Of a stretch of DNA of 18,488 bases, positions 1-7,858 are shown piece by piece; positions within the stretch are counted from its first letter, which is position 1, and every line of letters starts with the position of its first letter. Source of the DNA: Wenyingzhuangia sp039768865. GTDB lineage: Bacteria; Bacteroidota; Bacteroidia; Flavobacteriales; Flavobacteriaceae. The notes beneath the pieces are model-generated. The model was not told the DNA's origin and searched no databases. It saw nothing but the letters and a program-made list of their open reading frames with translations. The DNA lies in the NCBI RefSeq assembly GCF_039768865.1, contig NZ_JBDMZQ010000137.1; one strand, given 5' to 3'. A program made the position numbers and the translations under genes.

Positions 1-563
1 AACGTTTGAAAACCTAAATTAGTATAATTGAACAAATTGCAAGGTTGTTCTAAAATAATTTTACTCAAATAAGAGCATGATGACAACTCATCGTTTATTT
101 TACCGAAATTAAATTTTGGACTTGCTACAGCTAGATTTACGGACTGATCCAAACGACCATATCCTCTGTAATTTGCATACACTAGATCTTGTCCTCCGCC
201 TATGATAATTGGCAATATTTCCTTTTTCAATAAATAACCAACTACTTCTTGTACAGCGAAGTAGGTGTCTTTTATGTTATTCCCAGGCTCTATCGTTCCT
301 AGGTCTGCGATTGAAACTTTCCAGTTGCCACTATACAGTTTATAAAACTCCTTTCGAATGGAAGCTCCTCCGATACCCGTACCTTCATTTCCTATTGCTC
401 CTCTTCCTTCTTTAACATCAAAAAAAGCAAGTCGTACACCTTCCAAAACAGGAAACCCTTTTTCTTGAGTGTTCATGACGACTTGATTTCCCAGTAACTC
501 TTCATGATCCTCAAAATCAAAAAGTGTTTCATCAACTACTGGAGAAAAAAAATGATCAATCAT
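1..563 (-). CDS. Arginase-fold protein, formimidoylglutamase-like (3' end outside window)
   Basis: The first 187 residues of an arginase/agmatinase/formimidoylglutamase (ureohydrolase) superfamily protein are present; the gene starts at the ATG at 563-561 and runs off the left edge. The superfamily core is visible: the segment PIIIGGGQDLVYA (residues 118-130) aligns with the conserved GGGHD strand, and the SVNLAVASPKFNFG segment (141-154) aligns with the DAHxD strand. Family members hydrolyse guanidino or formimino groups with a binuclear Mn centre held by those His and Asp residues. Here the His is Gln125 and DAHxD is replaced by SPKFN, so the visible metal ligands are missing; the third motif lies outside the window. 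The gene follows topA by 13 bases on the same strand and is probably co-transcribed with it. Family assignment is fairly safe, but enzymatic activity as formimidoylglutamase is doubtful. Confidence 0.8.
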   Translation of the reverse strand, partial: MIDHFFSPVVDETLFDFEDHEELLGNQVVMNTQEKGFPVLEGVRLAFFDVKEGRGAIGNEGTGIGGASIRKEFYKLYSGNWKVSIADLGTIEPGNNIKDTYFAVQEVVGYLLKKEILPIIIGGGQDLVYANYRGYGRLDQSVNLAVASPKFNFGKINDELSSCSYLSKIILEQPCNLFNYTNLGFQT

Positions 564-576
564 GATTTAGAAACTA

Positions 577-3114
577 TTACTTTTTCTTAATTGCTTTTTT
601 AGCTGTCTTTTTTTTTACTGGTGTTTTTTTGACTGCTTTTTTTTTGGCAGGGGCTTTCTTAACTTTTCTTTTTGGCGCATTTTTCTCTATCAACTCTTTC
701 ACATCTGCTAATGATAAGGCCGCAGCATCTATTGTCTTTGCCAACTCAATTTTCGTCTTTCCTTTGATAATGTTGTGTCTACCCCATCGCGCTTTTTCAA
801 CCCTAATTCCTTCTTCCTCCCAATGGTGCACAACTTTATCTATTTCTTTCTGCTTCTTTGCCTCAATTAACTCAACAATATCATCATTTGACAAATCATC
901 AAAATCATATTTTTTATTTACGTTGATAAACATGCCGTTCCACTTGATAAATGGTCCAAAACGACCTACTCCTTTTTGCACAGGTAGGCTTTCATATTGA
1001 GCAATAGGAGCATCTGCTTTTATTTTAGCTTCTATCAACTCTACCGCTCTATCAAAATCTACTGACATTGGATCTTCCCCTTTCTCTAAGGACACATACA
1101 TAGTTCCATATTTGATATATGGACCAAAACGACCATTAGAGACGATGGCTTCTTCCTGTTTATATTTTCCTAAATTTTTGGGTAACAAAAATAAACCTAA
1201 AACATCTTCTAGAGAAACAGTCCCTAAATTTTGCTCCTTCAATAAACTCGCAAACTGTTTTTCTTCTTCTTCTGGATCTCCAATTTGAGCCAAAGGCCCA
1301 AATTTACCAAGACGAACCAGTACTGTTTTTCCAGATTCCGGATGCTTTCCTAGTATACGTTCTCCACTTTCTCGTTGCGCATTTTCTGCAACATCCTTCA
1401 CGTTGTCATGAAACCCTTGATAGAAATCTTTAATCATCCCTATCCACTCTTCATTTCCTTCTGCAATCTCATCAAAATGAGCCTCTACTTTTGCTGTAAA
1501 ACCGTAGTCTAAAATCTTATCGAAATGTGCAACTAAAAAATCATTTACAATATTCCCAATGTCAGTTGGGACTAATTTGCCTTTATCAGACCCTACTTTT
1601 TCCGTTAAGGTTTTTAGTTCGACTTTACCTCTTTTTAAAACAAACTGCTCATAAGATCTCTCTACTCCTTCTACCACACCTTTTTCTACATAACCCCTAC
1701 GCAAAACTGTTGAAATAGTAGGTGCATAAGTAGAAGGACGACCTATCCCCAACTCTTCTAGTCGCTTTACCAAAGAAGCCTCAGTAAAACGGTAAGGAGC
1801 TTTCGTAAATCTTTGAGTCGCCGTTATATATTCGTGTTCCAAAACATCTCCAACAGTTAGATGTGGCAACATTCCTTCTTGCTCCTCATCCTCATTGTCA
1901 TTCCCTTCGAGATATACTTTCAAAAAACCTTCAAATTTAATCATCTCACCATTTGCAGTAAAAACCTTGGTGTTTTGATCATTCTCTATCTTCACATTGG
2001 TACGCTCCAATTGAGCATCGCTCATTTGCGAAGCTAATGTTCTTTTCCATATCAAATCATACAATCTGTTTTGATCATACTCCTGATTGATTCCATGCCT
2101 AGTCATGTCTGTAGGACGAATGGCTTCATGCGCCTCTTGTGCTCCTTTTGACTTTGTATTGTAATTTCTAGGTTTACTAAATTCTGCTCCATAAGAAGCT
2201 GTGATTTCTTCTGCTGCAGCTTTTTTAGCTTCTTGAGACAAGTTCACACTATCAGTTCTCATGTACGTGATTATTCCTGACTCATACAAGCGCTGAGCTA
2301 CTGTCATTGTTTTTGATACTGAAAAGCCTAATTTTCTGGAAGCTTCCTGTTGTAGTGTTGAGGTTGTAAATGGAGCCGCTGGAGATTTTTTTGCAGGTTT
2401 GGTCGTCAAATCAGCTATTTTAAACTCTGCTCCGATACACTCTTTTAAAAAAACTTCAGCTTTCTCTTTACTATTGAAAGCCTTTGGTAATGTAGCCTTG
2501 AATTTTTTCCCTTCATCATTATAGAATTCTGCAACTACTTTATAATTGATTTCACTTTTAAATTCTAGGATACTTCGCTCTTTTTCTACAATTAAGCGTA
2601 CTGCTACCGACTGTACTCTACCAGCAGACAATCCTGCTTTCACCTTTCTCCATAGGACAGGAGACAATTCATATCCAACAATTCGATCTAAAACCCTACG
2701 AGCTTGTTGCGCATCTACTAAGTTGTAATTTATAGTTCGGGGATTATCAACAGCTTTTAAAATTGCTGACTTGGTGATTTCATGAAAAACAATACGCTTG
2801 GTATTTGTATCTGTCAAGTTTAACTGCTCTTTCAAATGCCATGCAATCGCCTCACCCTCTCGATCCTCGTCACTTGCTAACCAAACAGTATCTGCTTTTT
2901 TTGCTAAAGACTTTAGTTTCTTGACAACTGATTTTTTATCCTCTGACACTAAATACGTGGGCAAAAAATCACCGTCAACATCAATTCCTAATCCGTTTGA
3001 AGGCAGATCTGAAATATGTCCAAAACTTGATTCTACTTGAAAATCTTTACCTAAAAACTTCTCTATTGTCTTAGCCTTTGCTGGTGACTCAACGATTACA
3101 AGATTACTTGCCAT
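577..3114 (-). CDS. topA: DNA topoisomerase I (type IA)
   Basis: This 845-residue type IA topoisomerase relaxes negative supercoils by transient single-strand cleavage. The Toprim domain starts at residue 4 (LVIVESPAKAKTIEKFLG) and carries the acidic Mg site SDEDREGEA at 81-89. The conserved GLSAGRVQSVA lies at 161-171, and the catalytic tyrosine is Tyr284 in ITYMRTDSVNLS. The C-terminal part has repeated GRFGPYIKYG / GRFGPFIKWN-type topoisomerase C-terminal repeats instead of the Cys4 zinc fingers of the E. coli enzyme, which is usual for Bacteroidota. The last 31 residues (815-845) are a lysine/alanine tail with 17 lysines, probably for nonspecific DNA contact. The ATG at 3114 gives the normal N-terminus directly before the Toprim strand. 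A TAnnTTTG -7 match lies 38 bases upstream. It leads a two-gene unit with the arginase-fold gene. Confidence 0.98.
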   Translation of the reverse strand: MASNLVIVESPAKAKTIEKFLGKDFQVESSFGHISDLPSNGLGIDVDGDFLPTYLVSEDKKSVVKKLKSLAKKADTVWLASDEDREGEAIAWHLKEQLNLTDTNTKRIVFHEITKSAILKAVDNPRTINYNLVDAQQARRVLDRIVGYELSPVLWRKVKAGLSAGRVQSVAVRLIVEKERSILEFKSEINYKVVAEFYNDEGKKFKATLPKAFNSKEKAEVFLKECIGAEFKIADLTTKPAKKSPAAPFTTSTLQQEASRKLGFSVSKTMTVAQRLYESGIITYMRTDSVNLSQEAKKAAAEEITASYGAEFSKPRNYNTKSKGAQEAHEAIRPTDMTRHGINQEYDQNRLYDLIWKRTLASQMSDAQLERTNVKIENDQNTKVFTANGEMIKFEGFLKVYLEGNDNEDEEQEGMLPHLTVGDVLEHEYITATQRFTKAPYRFTEASLVKRLEELGIGRPSTYAPTISTVLRRGYVEKGVVEGVERSYEQFVLKRGKVELKTLTEKVGSDKGKLVPTDIGNIVNDFLVAHFDKILDYGFTAKVEAHFDEIAEGNEEWIGMIKDFYQGFHDNVKDVAENAQRESGERILGKHPESGKTVLVRLGKFGPLAQIGDPEEEEKQFASLLKEQNLGTVSLEDVLGLFLLPKNLGKYKQEEAIVSNGRFGPYIKYGTMYVSLEKGEDPMSVDFDRAVELIEAKIKADAPIAQYESLPVQKGVGRFGPFIKWNGMFINVNKKYDFDDLSNDDIVELIEAKKQKEIDKVVHHWEEEGIRVEKARWGRHNIIKGKTKIELAKTIDAAALSLADVKELIEKNAPKRKVKKAPAKKKAVKKTPVKKKTAKKAIKKK

Positions 3115-3151
3115 ATGATAATTTCTTCCTTTTTAATACTCTATTTTAAAA

Positions 3152-3159
3152 CAAAAGTA
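3152..3159 (-). promoter_or_regulatory. Candidate topA promoter, -7 element
   Basis: Read on the minus strand this is TACTTTTG, an exact match to the Bacteroidota -7 consensus TAnnTTTG. It ends 37 bases before the topA ATG, leaving a short A-rich leader. A clear -33 TTG is not visible at the usual 17-23 base distance, only TTTT, so the match rests on the -7 element and its position. Confidence 0.5.
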
Positions 3160-3465
3160 GGTAGAAAAATTAAAACTGAGGTTTTTTATCTAAACTTTAA
3201 AAAAGATTTTTCGAACGTTTCCGTTTTTTTATTTGTCCTATTACAACAGTACTAACTTCTCCTTTTTTGGCTATTTTTTACAATTTACCATTAACGAATT
3301 TTAGCCTATTCTTATCTGATGACGAATATCAATCTCTTGATTGTAACTTAGAAAAGCATTAGGTTCAAAAAACACTTACAACTTGCTAGTTAACCCTACA
3401 AAACTTATCAGAAGACGTTAAAACTGGACTTTACCTATTGGAAAATTAATTAACCACACATATTA

Positions 3466-3478
3466 TGACATATTGTCA
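3466..3478. promoter_or_regulatory. Palindrome TGACA-TAT-TGTCA at the miaB promoter
   Basis: This is a perfect inverted repeat with 5-base arms and a 3-base spacer. It overlaps the TTG (3473-3475) proposed as the -33 element of the miaB promoter, a position that suits an operator. No binding protein is known from the sequence. The activator encoded two genes into this operon is one candidate, which is inference. Confidence 0.45.
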
Positions 3479-3505
3479 CTAATTAAAGTATTTATTGTAA
3501 ATTTG
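3473..3505 (+). promoter_or_regulatory. Candidate promoter of the miaB-secG operon
   Basis: TTG at 3473-3475 and TAAATTTG at 3498-3505 are separated by 22 bases. This matches the Bacteroidota consensus TTG / N17-23 / TAnnTTTG. Transcription would start near 3511, giving a leader of roughly 17 bases before the miaB ATG; the leader is A-rich (AACAACAAGAA) and lacks a Shine-Dalgarno sequence. Confidence 0.65.
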
Positions 3506-3527
3506 TACTCTCAGAAAACAACAAGAA

Positions 3528-4985
3528 ATGAGTAAAATTAAAACAGAGGATAAGGTTATTGATGCAAATAAGCAAGGACATCCTCTTTCTACTGAATTTA
3601 AGAAGGGCAACTCAAAAAAACTATATATAGAAAGTTATGGATGCCAAATGAATATGAACGATAGTGAAATTGTTGCTTCCATTCTATCTGAAACAGGATA
3701 CAATACCACAATCCATTTAGAAGAAGCAGACTTAGTCATGGTCAACACTTGTTCTATCCGCGAAAAAGCGGAACAAACCATTCGTAAACGTTTGCAAAAA
3801 TATAATGCCATCAAAAAAATCAACCCCAACATGAAAGTTGGGGTACTTGGATGTATGGCTGAGCGCCTAAAATCTAAATTTTTAGAAGAAGAAAAAATTG
3901 TAGATTTAGTTGTAGGACCTGACGCTTACAGAGATTTACCCAATCTCCTAGAAGAAGTCAATGAGGGAAGGAATGCAGTAAACGTAATCTTATCAAAAGA
4001 AGAAACATATGCTGATGTTTCTCCAGTTCGATTAAATTCAAATGGAGTCTCTGCTTTTGTGACCATCACTAGAGGCTGTGACAATATGTGTACTTTCTGT
4101 GTTGTTCCCTTTACACGTGGACGAGAACGAAGCAGAGACCCACAAAGTATTGTTTCTGAAATAAGAGATCTACAAAACAAAGGATACAAAGAAGTAACGC
4201 TTTTAGGTCAAAATGTTGATAGCTATCTTTGGTATGGAGGAGGACTTAAAAAAGACTTTGATAAGGCTAGTGAAATTGCTCAAGCTACAGCTGTTGGATT
4301 TGCTGATTTGTTAAAAATGGTTGCTGATAATTTCCCTGAAATGTGGATTCGATTTTTCACAAATAATCCACAAGACATGGACATCAATGTACTTCACAAC
4401 ATGGTGAAATATCCTAATATCTGTAGATATCTTCACTTGCCTGTTCAATCTGGAAGCACTTCTGTACTAGAAAGAATGAACCGTCAGCACACGCGAGAAG
4501 AATATATGGAGTTGATCGATAACATCAAAGAGCTATTGCCTGATTGCGCTATCTCTCAGGACATGATTATTGGTTTTTGTGGAGAAACTGAAGATGAACA
4601 TAAAGACACACTCTCTTTAATGAAATATGTAAATTATGACTACGGATTTATGTTTTCATACTCTGAAAGACCGGGTACACTTGCAGAAAAAAGATTTCCG
4701 GATGATGTGCCTGAAAAAACAAAAAAGAGACGTTTACAAGAAGTCATCGAACTACAAAGGAAAATGAGTCTTAACAACACCGAAGCTTATCTTGGTAAAA
4801 CAGTGGTCGCTTTAATTGAGGGCAACTCAAAAAAATCAGACCAATATTGGATGGCTAGAAATTCTCAAAATTATGCAATTGTTTTTCCTAAAGGAGAAAA
4901 TCAAAAACCTGGCGACTTCGTCAAAGTAAATATTACAGACTGTACCTCAGCTACTTTGCTGGGAAAATACGTTAGCCACTCGTAA
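3528..4985 (+). CDS. miaB: tRNA-2-methylthio-N6-dimethylallyladenosine synthase MiaB
   Basis: This 485-residue radical-SAM methylthiotransferase adds the 2-methylthio group to i6A37 of tRNAs reading UNN codons. The N-terminal UPF0004 domain holds Cys39 (ESYGCQMNMNDSE), Cys75 (VNTCSIREKAEQ) and Cys109 (GVLGCMAERL), the ligands of the auxiliary 4Fe-4S cluster. The radical-SAM CxxxCxxC is Cys184, Cys188 and Cys191 (TRGCDNMCTFCVVPFTRGRER). The C-terminal segment from about residue 420 fits a TRAM domain. Compared with the E. coli protein there is an insertion near WYGGGLKKDFDKASEIAQ (about 236-253). The start at 3528 leaves a 30-residue charged extension before the first conserved strand. It is the first gene of a five-gene run; the next gene starts 14 bases after its stop. 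Confidence 0.97.
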   Translation: MSKIKTEDKVIDANKQGHPLSTEFKKGNSKKLYIESYGCQMNMNDSEIVASILSETGYNTTIHLEEADLVMVNTCSIREKAEQTIRKRLQKYNAIKKINPNMKVGVLGCMAERLKSKFLEEEKIVDLVVGPDAYRDLPNLLEEVNEGRNAVNVILSKEETYADVSPVRLNSNGVSAFVTITRGCDNMCTFCVVPFTRGRERSRDPQSIVSEIRDLQNKGYKEVTLLGQNVDSYLWYGGGLKKDFDKASEIAQATAVGFADLLKMVADNFPEMWIRFFTNNPQDMDINVLHNMVKYPNICRYLHLPVQSGSTSVLERMNRQHTREEYMELIDNIKELLPDCAISQDMIIGFCGETEDEHKDTLSLMKYVNYDYGFMFSYSERPGTLAEKRFPDDVPEKTKKRRLQEVIELQRKMSLNNTEAYLGKTVVALIEGNSKKSDQYWMARNSQNYAIVFPKGENQKPGDFVKVNITDCTSATLLGKYVSHS

Positions 4986-4999
4986 AACAACATCAAAAT

Positions 5000-6226
5000 A
5001 TGGAGTCTCTACAAGTCATTAAACAACGTTTTGGAATTATAGGAAACGACTTACAACTCAATAGATCAATAGATAAAGCTACACGGGTAGCTCCAACAGA
5101 TATTTCTGTTTTAGTCGCAGGAGAAAGTGGGGTTGGTAAAGAAAGTATTCCTAAAATCATTCATCAATTGTCTCAAAGGAAGCACAATAATTATATTGCC
5201 GTAAACTGCGGAGCTATTCCAGAAGGGACCATTGACAGCGAACTTTTTGGGCATGAAAAAGGAGCTTTCACGGGAGCGATGAATACACGTAAAGGCTATT
5301 TTGAGGTTGCAAATGGTGGGACCATATTTTTAGACGAAGTCGGAGAACTCCCTTTAACCACGCAAGTACGATTGCTTCGCGTACTAGAGAATGGAGAATT
5401 TATAAAAGTTGGCTCTTCAGAAGTGCAAAAAACAAATGTAAGAATTGTTGCCGCAAGTAATGTTAAAATGATGGAAGCCATCAAGAAAGGAAAATTTAGA
5501 GAAGATCTATATTATAGATTAAGTACAATTGAAATTGAACTGCCACCTTTAAGAAACAGAAACGAAGACATCCACTTGTTATTTAGAAAATTTGCTTCTG
5601 ACTTTGCTCAGAAATATAAAATGCCAACCGTTAGACTCACTGAAGATGCCATTGACTTACTTCTTCGCTATCATTTCCCCGGAAATATTCGTCAACTTAG
5701 GAACATTGCCGAACAAATCTCCGTGATTGAAGAAAACAGGAGTATTGATGCTAACAAACTAAAAATGTATTTACCACAATTAAGTTCCTCATCTTTACCA
5801 ATGATCATTGAGAACAATAGCTCTTTCGAAGAAGAAAAATCTGGTCTCTTAAAAATGATTTACGATTTAAAAGCTGAATTAAATGACCTAAAAAAGGTAA
5901 CTTTGAATCTCATGAATGGTAGCAAGGCAAGTGAAACAGAGGCATTCTTAGGAGCTTCTCAAACCAAAACCTTGGCTCCTTCAAGTCAAAACACCAATTT
6001 GATTTCATACCAAAATAAAAAAAACATTACGGAGGATGCGTCAACAGAGGAGTATTACAACATTGAAACTGTAGAAGAAGATGAAAACCTATCTTTACAA
6101 GATAAAGAAATTGAAATGATTAAAAAATCTTTGGAACGCAACAGTAACAAACGTAAGTTAGCAGCCAAAGAATTGGGAATCTCAGAAAGAACACTGTATA
6201 GAAAAATTAAACAATATAATTTGTAG
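5000..6226 (+). CDS. Sigma-54-dependent AAA+ activator without an N-terminal sensor domain
   Basis: This 408-residue bacterial enhancer-binding protein would hydrolyse ATP to remodel sigma-54 RNA polymerase. The AAA+ domain starts almost at the N-terminus: Walker A GESGVGKE at 41-48, the sigma-54-contacting GAFTGA loop at 88-93, Walker B GGTIFLDE at 106-113, the arginine-containing KFREDLYYRL at 165-174, and FPGNIRQLRN at 226-235. A low-complexity linker (about 265-355) leads to a Fis-type helix-turn-helix at the C-terminus (SNKRKLAAKELGISERTLYRKIKQYNL, ending at 408; key residues RKLAAKELGISERTLYRK). No receiver, GAF or PAS domain precedes the ATPase, so control may be through expression or a partner protein. 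It lies between miaB and lptE, with gaps of 14 and 5 bases. The target genes are not known from the sequence; a TGACA/TGTCA palindrome precedes its operon and related elements precede groES. Confidence 0.95.
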   Translation: MESLQVIKQRFGIIGNDLQLNRSIDKATRVAPTDISVLVAGESGVGKESIPKIIHQLSQRKHNNYIAVNCGAIPEGTIDSELFGHEKGAFTGAMNTRKGYFEVANGGTIFLDEVGELPLTTQVRLLRVLENGEFIKVGSSEVQKTNVRIVAASNVKMMEAIKKGKFREDLYYRLSTIEIELPPLRNRNEDIHLLFRKFASDFAQKYKMPTVRLTEDAIDLLLRYHFPGNIRQLRNIAEQISVIEENRSIDANKLKMYLPQLSSSSLPMIIENNSSFEEEKSGLLKMIYDLKAELNDLKKVTLNLMNGSKASETEAFLGASQTKTLAPSSQNTNLISYQNKKNITEDASTEEYYNIETVEEDENLSLQDKEIEMIKKSLERNSNKRKLAAKELGISERTLYRKIKQYNL

Positions 6227-6231
6227 TTGTT

Positions 6232-6741
6232 ATGCCGACCAAAAACTTACCAAAACTTATCATATTCACATCACTGTTTACCTTAATTAGCTGTGGGATA
6301 TATAGTTTTACCGGAGGAGACACTGGTAATGCCAAAACGATTCAAGTTGATTTTTTTAACAACAATGCAGACCTGGTAGAACCCAGTCTTAGTCAATCTT
6401 TCACTTTAGCGCTTCAAGATTTTTTTATCACACAAACAAACTTAGACTTGATTAAATCTAATGGAGATTTACAGTTTGAAGGTGAAATTACTAGGTACAC
6501 AATCACTCCTATGACAGCCACGGCTGATCAAACAGCCGCACAAAATAGATTGACACTTCAGGTCAATGTTCGTTTCTACAACCGAACAGATGAAAAGAAA
6601 AATTTTGAAAAGAAATTTAGCCATTTTTATGACTATGATGCGAATACTATTCTTCAAGGAAGTTCGTTAGACACCGCTTTTGAAGAAATTTTTGAAAGAA
6701 TAACTCAAAATATTTTTAATGCATCCGTTGCCAACTGGTAA
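6232..6741 (+). CDS. lptE: LPS assembly lipoprotein LptE (Bacteroidota type)
   Basis: This 169-residue predicted outer-membrane lipoprotein is of the LptE type, the plug partner of LptD in lipopolysaccharide insertion. A short basic N-terminus and hydrophobic stretch end in the lipobox LISC with Cys21 as the lipidation site. The following GIYSFTGGD and IQVDFFNNNADLVEPSLS segments and the overall size match the LptE family of Bacteroidota, where a central sheet is flanked by helices; the C-terminal AFEEIFERITQNIFNASVANW resembles the family's end. Sequence similarity to proteobacterial LptE is low, so the name rests on family pattern and context. It starts 5 bases after the activator gene and ends 3 bases before the next gene, inside an operon that also holds secG. 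Confidence 0.85.
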   Translation: MPTKNLPKLIIFTSLFTLISCGIYSFTGGDTGNAKTIQVDFFNNNADLVEPSLSQSFTLALQDFFITQTNLDLIKSNGDLQFEGEITRYTITPMTATADQTAAQNRLTLQVNVRFYNRTDEKKNFEKKFSHFYDYDANTILQGSSLDTAFEEIFERITQNIFNASVANW

Positions 6742-6744
6742 ATT

Positions 6745-7443
6745 ATGTTAGAATTTATAAAAGCAATACAAAACAATTCTAAAACTTCTCTAAGCCTAGA
6801 GATGCTTGAAGAAACTGCAAATTTTTTCCCGTACTTTCAACTAAACAAAACACTTTTACTGAAAAAGTATGACCAACTTGAGCACTTCAAATATAACAAT
6901 ACCCTAAAAAATGTAGCTGCCCATACCGTCAATAGAGAGGTGCTATTTAATTATATCACTCAGAATAGCGAAACCTTTTATGCTGCTAAGGATTCCAATA
7001 AAAAATTTATCTTAGAGGAAACAAAAGAAAGCAAACTTCTTGAAGAAGATTTTAAAAAGCCTTTTGCATTTACACAAACTGAAAAACATAGTTTCAATCA
7101 ATGGTTACAGCTCTCAAATCCTACCGCAATAAAACGAGTCGAAACAAAAGAAAAGATTGATCATAACAAACTGAAAATCATCAACAAGTTCATCAGCAAC
7201 AATCCAAAAATAAAACCCTTAAAAAAAAATACTACTGTTGACACGTCAGATGCACTAAACAAAGAAGTGGGGCTTTCCAATGAATTAATGACAGAAACTT
7301 TGGCAAAAGTTTACATCGCTCAAAAAAAATACGAAAACGCAATTAGGGCATACAAGATTTTAAGTTTGAAATATCCAGAAAAAAGTAGTTTATTTGCAGA
7401 CCAAATACAAAGAATAAAAATATTACAAAACCATAAGTTATGA
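6745..7443 (+). CDS. TPR-like protein of unknown function
   Basis: This 232-residue protein has no signal peptide or membrane segment and is rich in lysine and asparagine. The N-terminal half (LEFIKAIQNNSKTSLSLEML) is predicted helical; the middle is polar and probably disordered (about 120-185). The end carries one recognisable tetratricopeptide-like helix pair, LAKVYIAQKKYENAIRAYKI at about 195-214 followed by LSLKYPEKSSLFADQI. This suggests a protein-protein interaction role, probably cytoplasmic. Its stop overlaps the secG start by four bases (ATGA), so the two are probably translationally coupled. The position between lptE and secG suggests an envelope-export link, which is inference. 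I do not recognise a named family. Confidence 0.85.
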   Translation: MLEFIKAIQNNSKTSLSLEMLEETANFFPYFQLNKTLLLKKYDQLEHFKYNNTLKNVAAHTVNREVLFNYITQNSETFYAAKDSNKKFILEETKESKLLEEDFKKPFAFTQTEKHSFNQWLQLSNPTAIKRVETKEKIDHNKLKIINKFISNNPKIKPLKKNTTVDTSDALNKEVGLSNELMTETLAKVYIAQKKYENAIRAYKILSLKYPEKSSLFADQIQRIKILQNHKL

Positions 7444-7802
7444 CCTACAACGCTTTATTGATACTCATCATGGTAGTTGCCGTGCTACTGATCTTAATTG
7501 TATTAGTCCAAAACCCAAAAGGAGGTGGATTATCATCTTCTCTAACAGGAGGTTCTGGGGGTACCATTGGTGGTGTTCAAAGCACTAATAATTTTTTAGA
7601 CAAAGCAACTTGGACACTAGCCATTGTTTTGATGTCATTAATCTTAATCTCCAGCCTTGCTATTCCTAGAGGTGAATCAAGTAAATCAGAATTACAAAAC
7701 ACCATACAACAAAGAGAAGAACTAGCTCCCGAGGAAAATGAAGCTGCTGATATTGAAGATATTATCAACAACAATCCTACTGAGAAAACAACAAAGGAAT
7801 AG
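7440..7802 (+). CDS. secG: Preprotein translocase subunit SecG
   Basis: This 120-residue inner-membrane protein is the SecG subunit that stimulates SecYEG translocation. Two transmembrane helices are visible: about residues 4-22 (ALLILIMVVAVLLILIVLV) and about 56-76 (TWTLAIVLMSLILISSLAIP). Between them is the family signature VQNPKGGGLSSSLTGG followed by a glycine-rich loop. The tail from about residue 78 is acidic and longer than in E. coli. The start ATG overlaps the preceding stop in an ATGA. It is the last gene of the miaB operon and is followed by a strong hairpin terminator. Confidence 0.95.
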   Translation: MTYNALLILIMVVAVLLILIVLVQNPKGGGLSSSLTGGSGGTIGGVQSTNNFLDKATWTLAIVLMSLILISSLAIPRGESSKSELQNTIQQREELAPEENEAADIEDIINNNPTEKTTKE

Positions 7803-7816
7803 CTATTGATATTCAT

Positions 7817-7858
7817 AAAAAAATGTCATCATGTCACAGCATGGTGACATTTTTTTTT
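7817..7858 (+). terminator. Rho-independent terminator after secG
   Basis: An inverted repeat with 17-base arms (7817-7833 and 7840-7856) encloses the 6-base loop TCACAG and runs into eight T residues. The arms pair fully except for one U-G wobble. The A-rich 5' arm makes it potentially bidirectional. The GC-containing core is ATGTCA(T/C)CATG, so it also contains TGTCA/TGACA units just upstream of groES. Confidence 0.9.

Larger units (their letters stand above)
3115..3527. other. Divergent intergenic region between topA and miaB
   Basis: This 413-base AT-rich gap separates the divergent topA and miaB operons. It holds the candidate promoters and the palindrome listed separately. The middle part (about 3200-3460) has frequent stops in all frames. 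I see no RNA gene, terminator or recognisable gene remnant in it. Confidence 0.7.

Noticed and set aside
209..415. A 68-codon plus-strand open frame near the left edge.
   Set aside because: It lies antisense within the well-supported arginase-fold gene; the leucine-rich product reflects the reverse strand of that gene.
629..1000. A 123-codon plus-strand open frame opposite the 3' part of topA.
   Set aside because: It is the antisense shadow of the topA C-terminal repeats and lysine tail, which explains its Phe-rich start.
3197..3283. A short minus-strand stretch reading as a lysine-rich peptide (KKGEVSTVVIGQIKKRKRSK) between topA and miaB.
   Set aside because: It is under 30 codons, has no start codon, is preceded by a stop and resembles no family I recognise.
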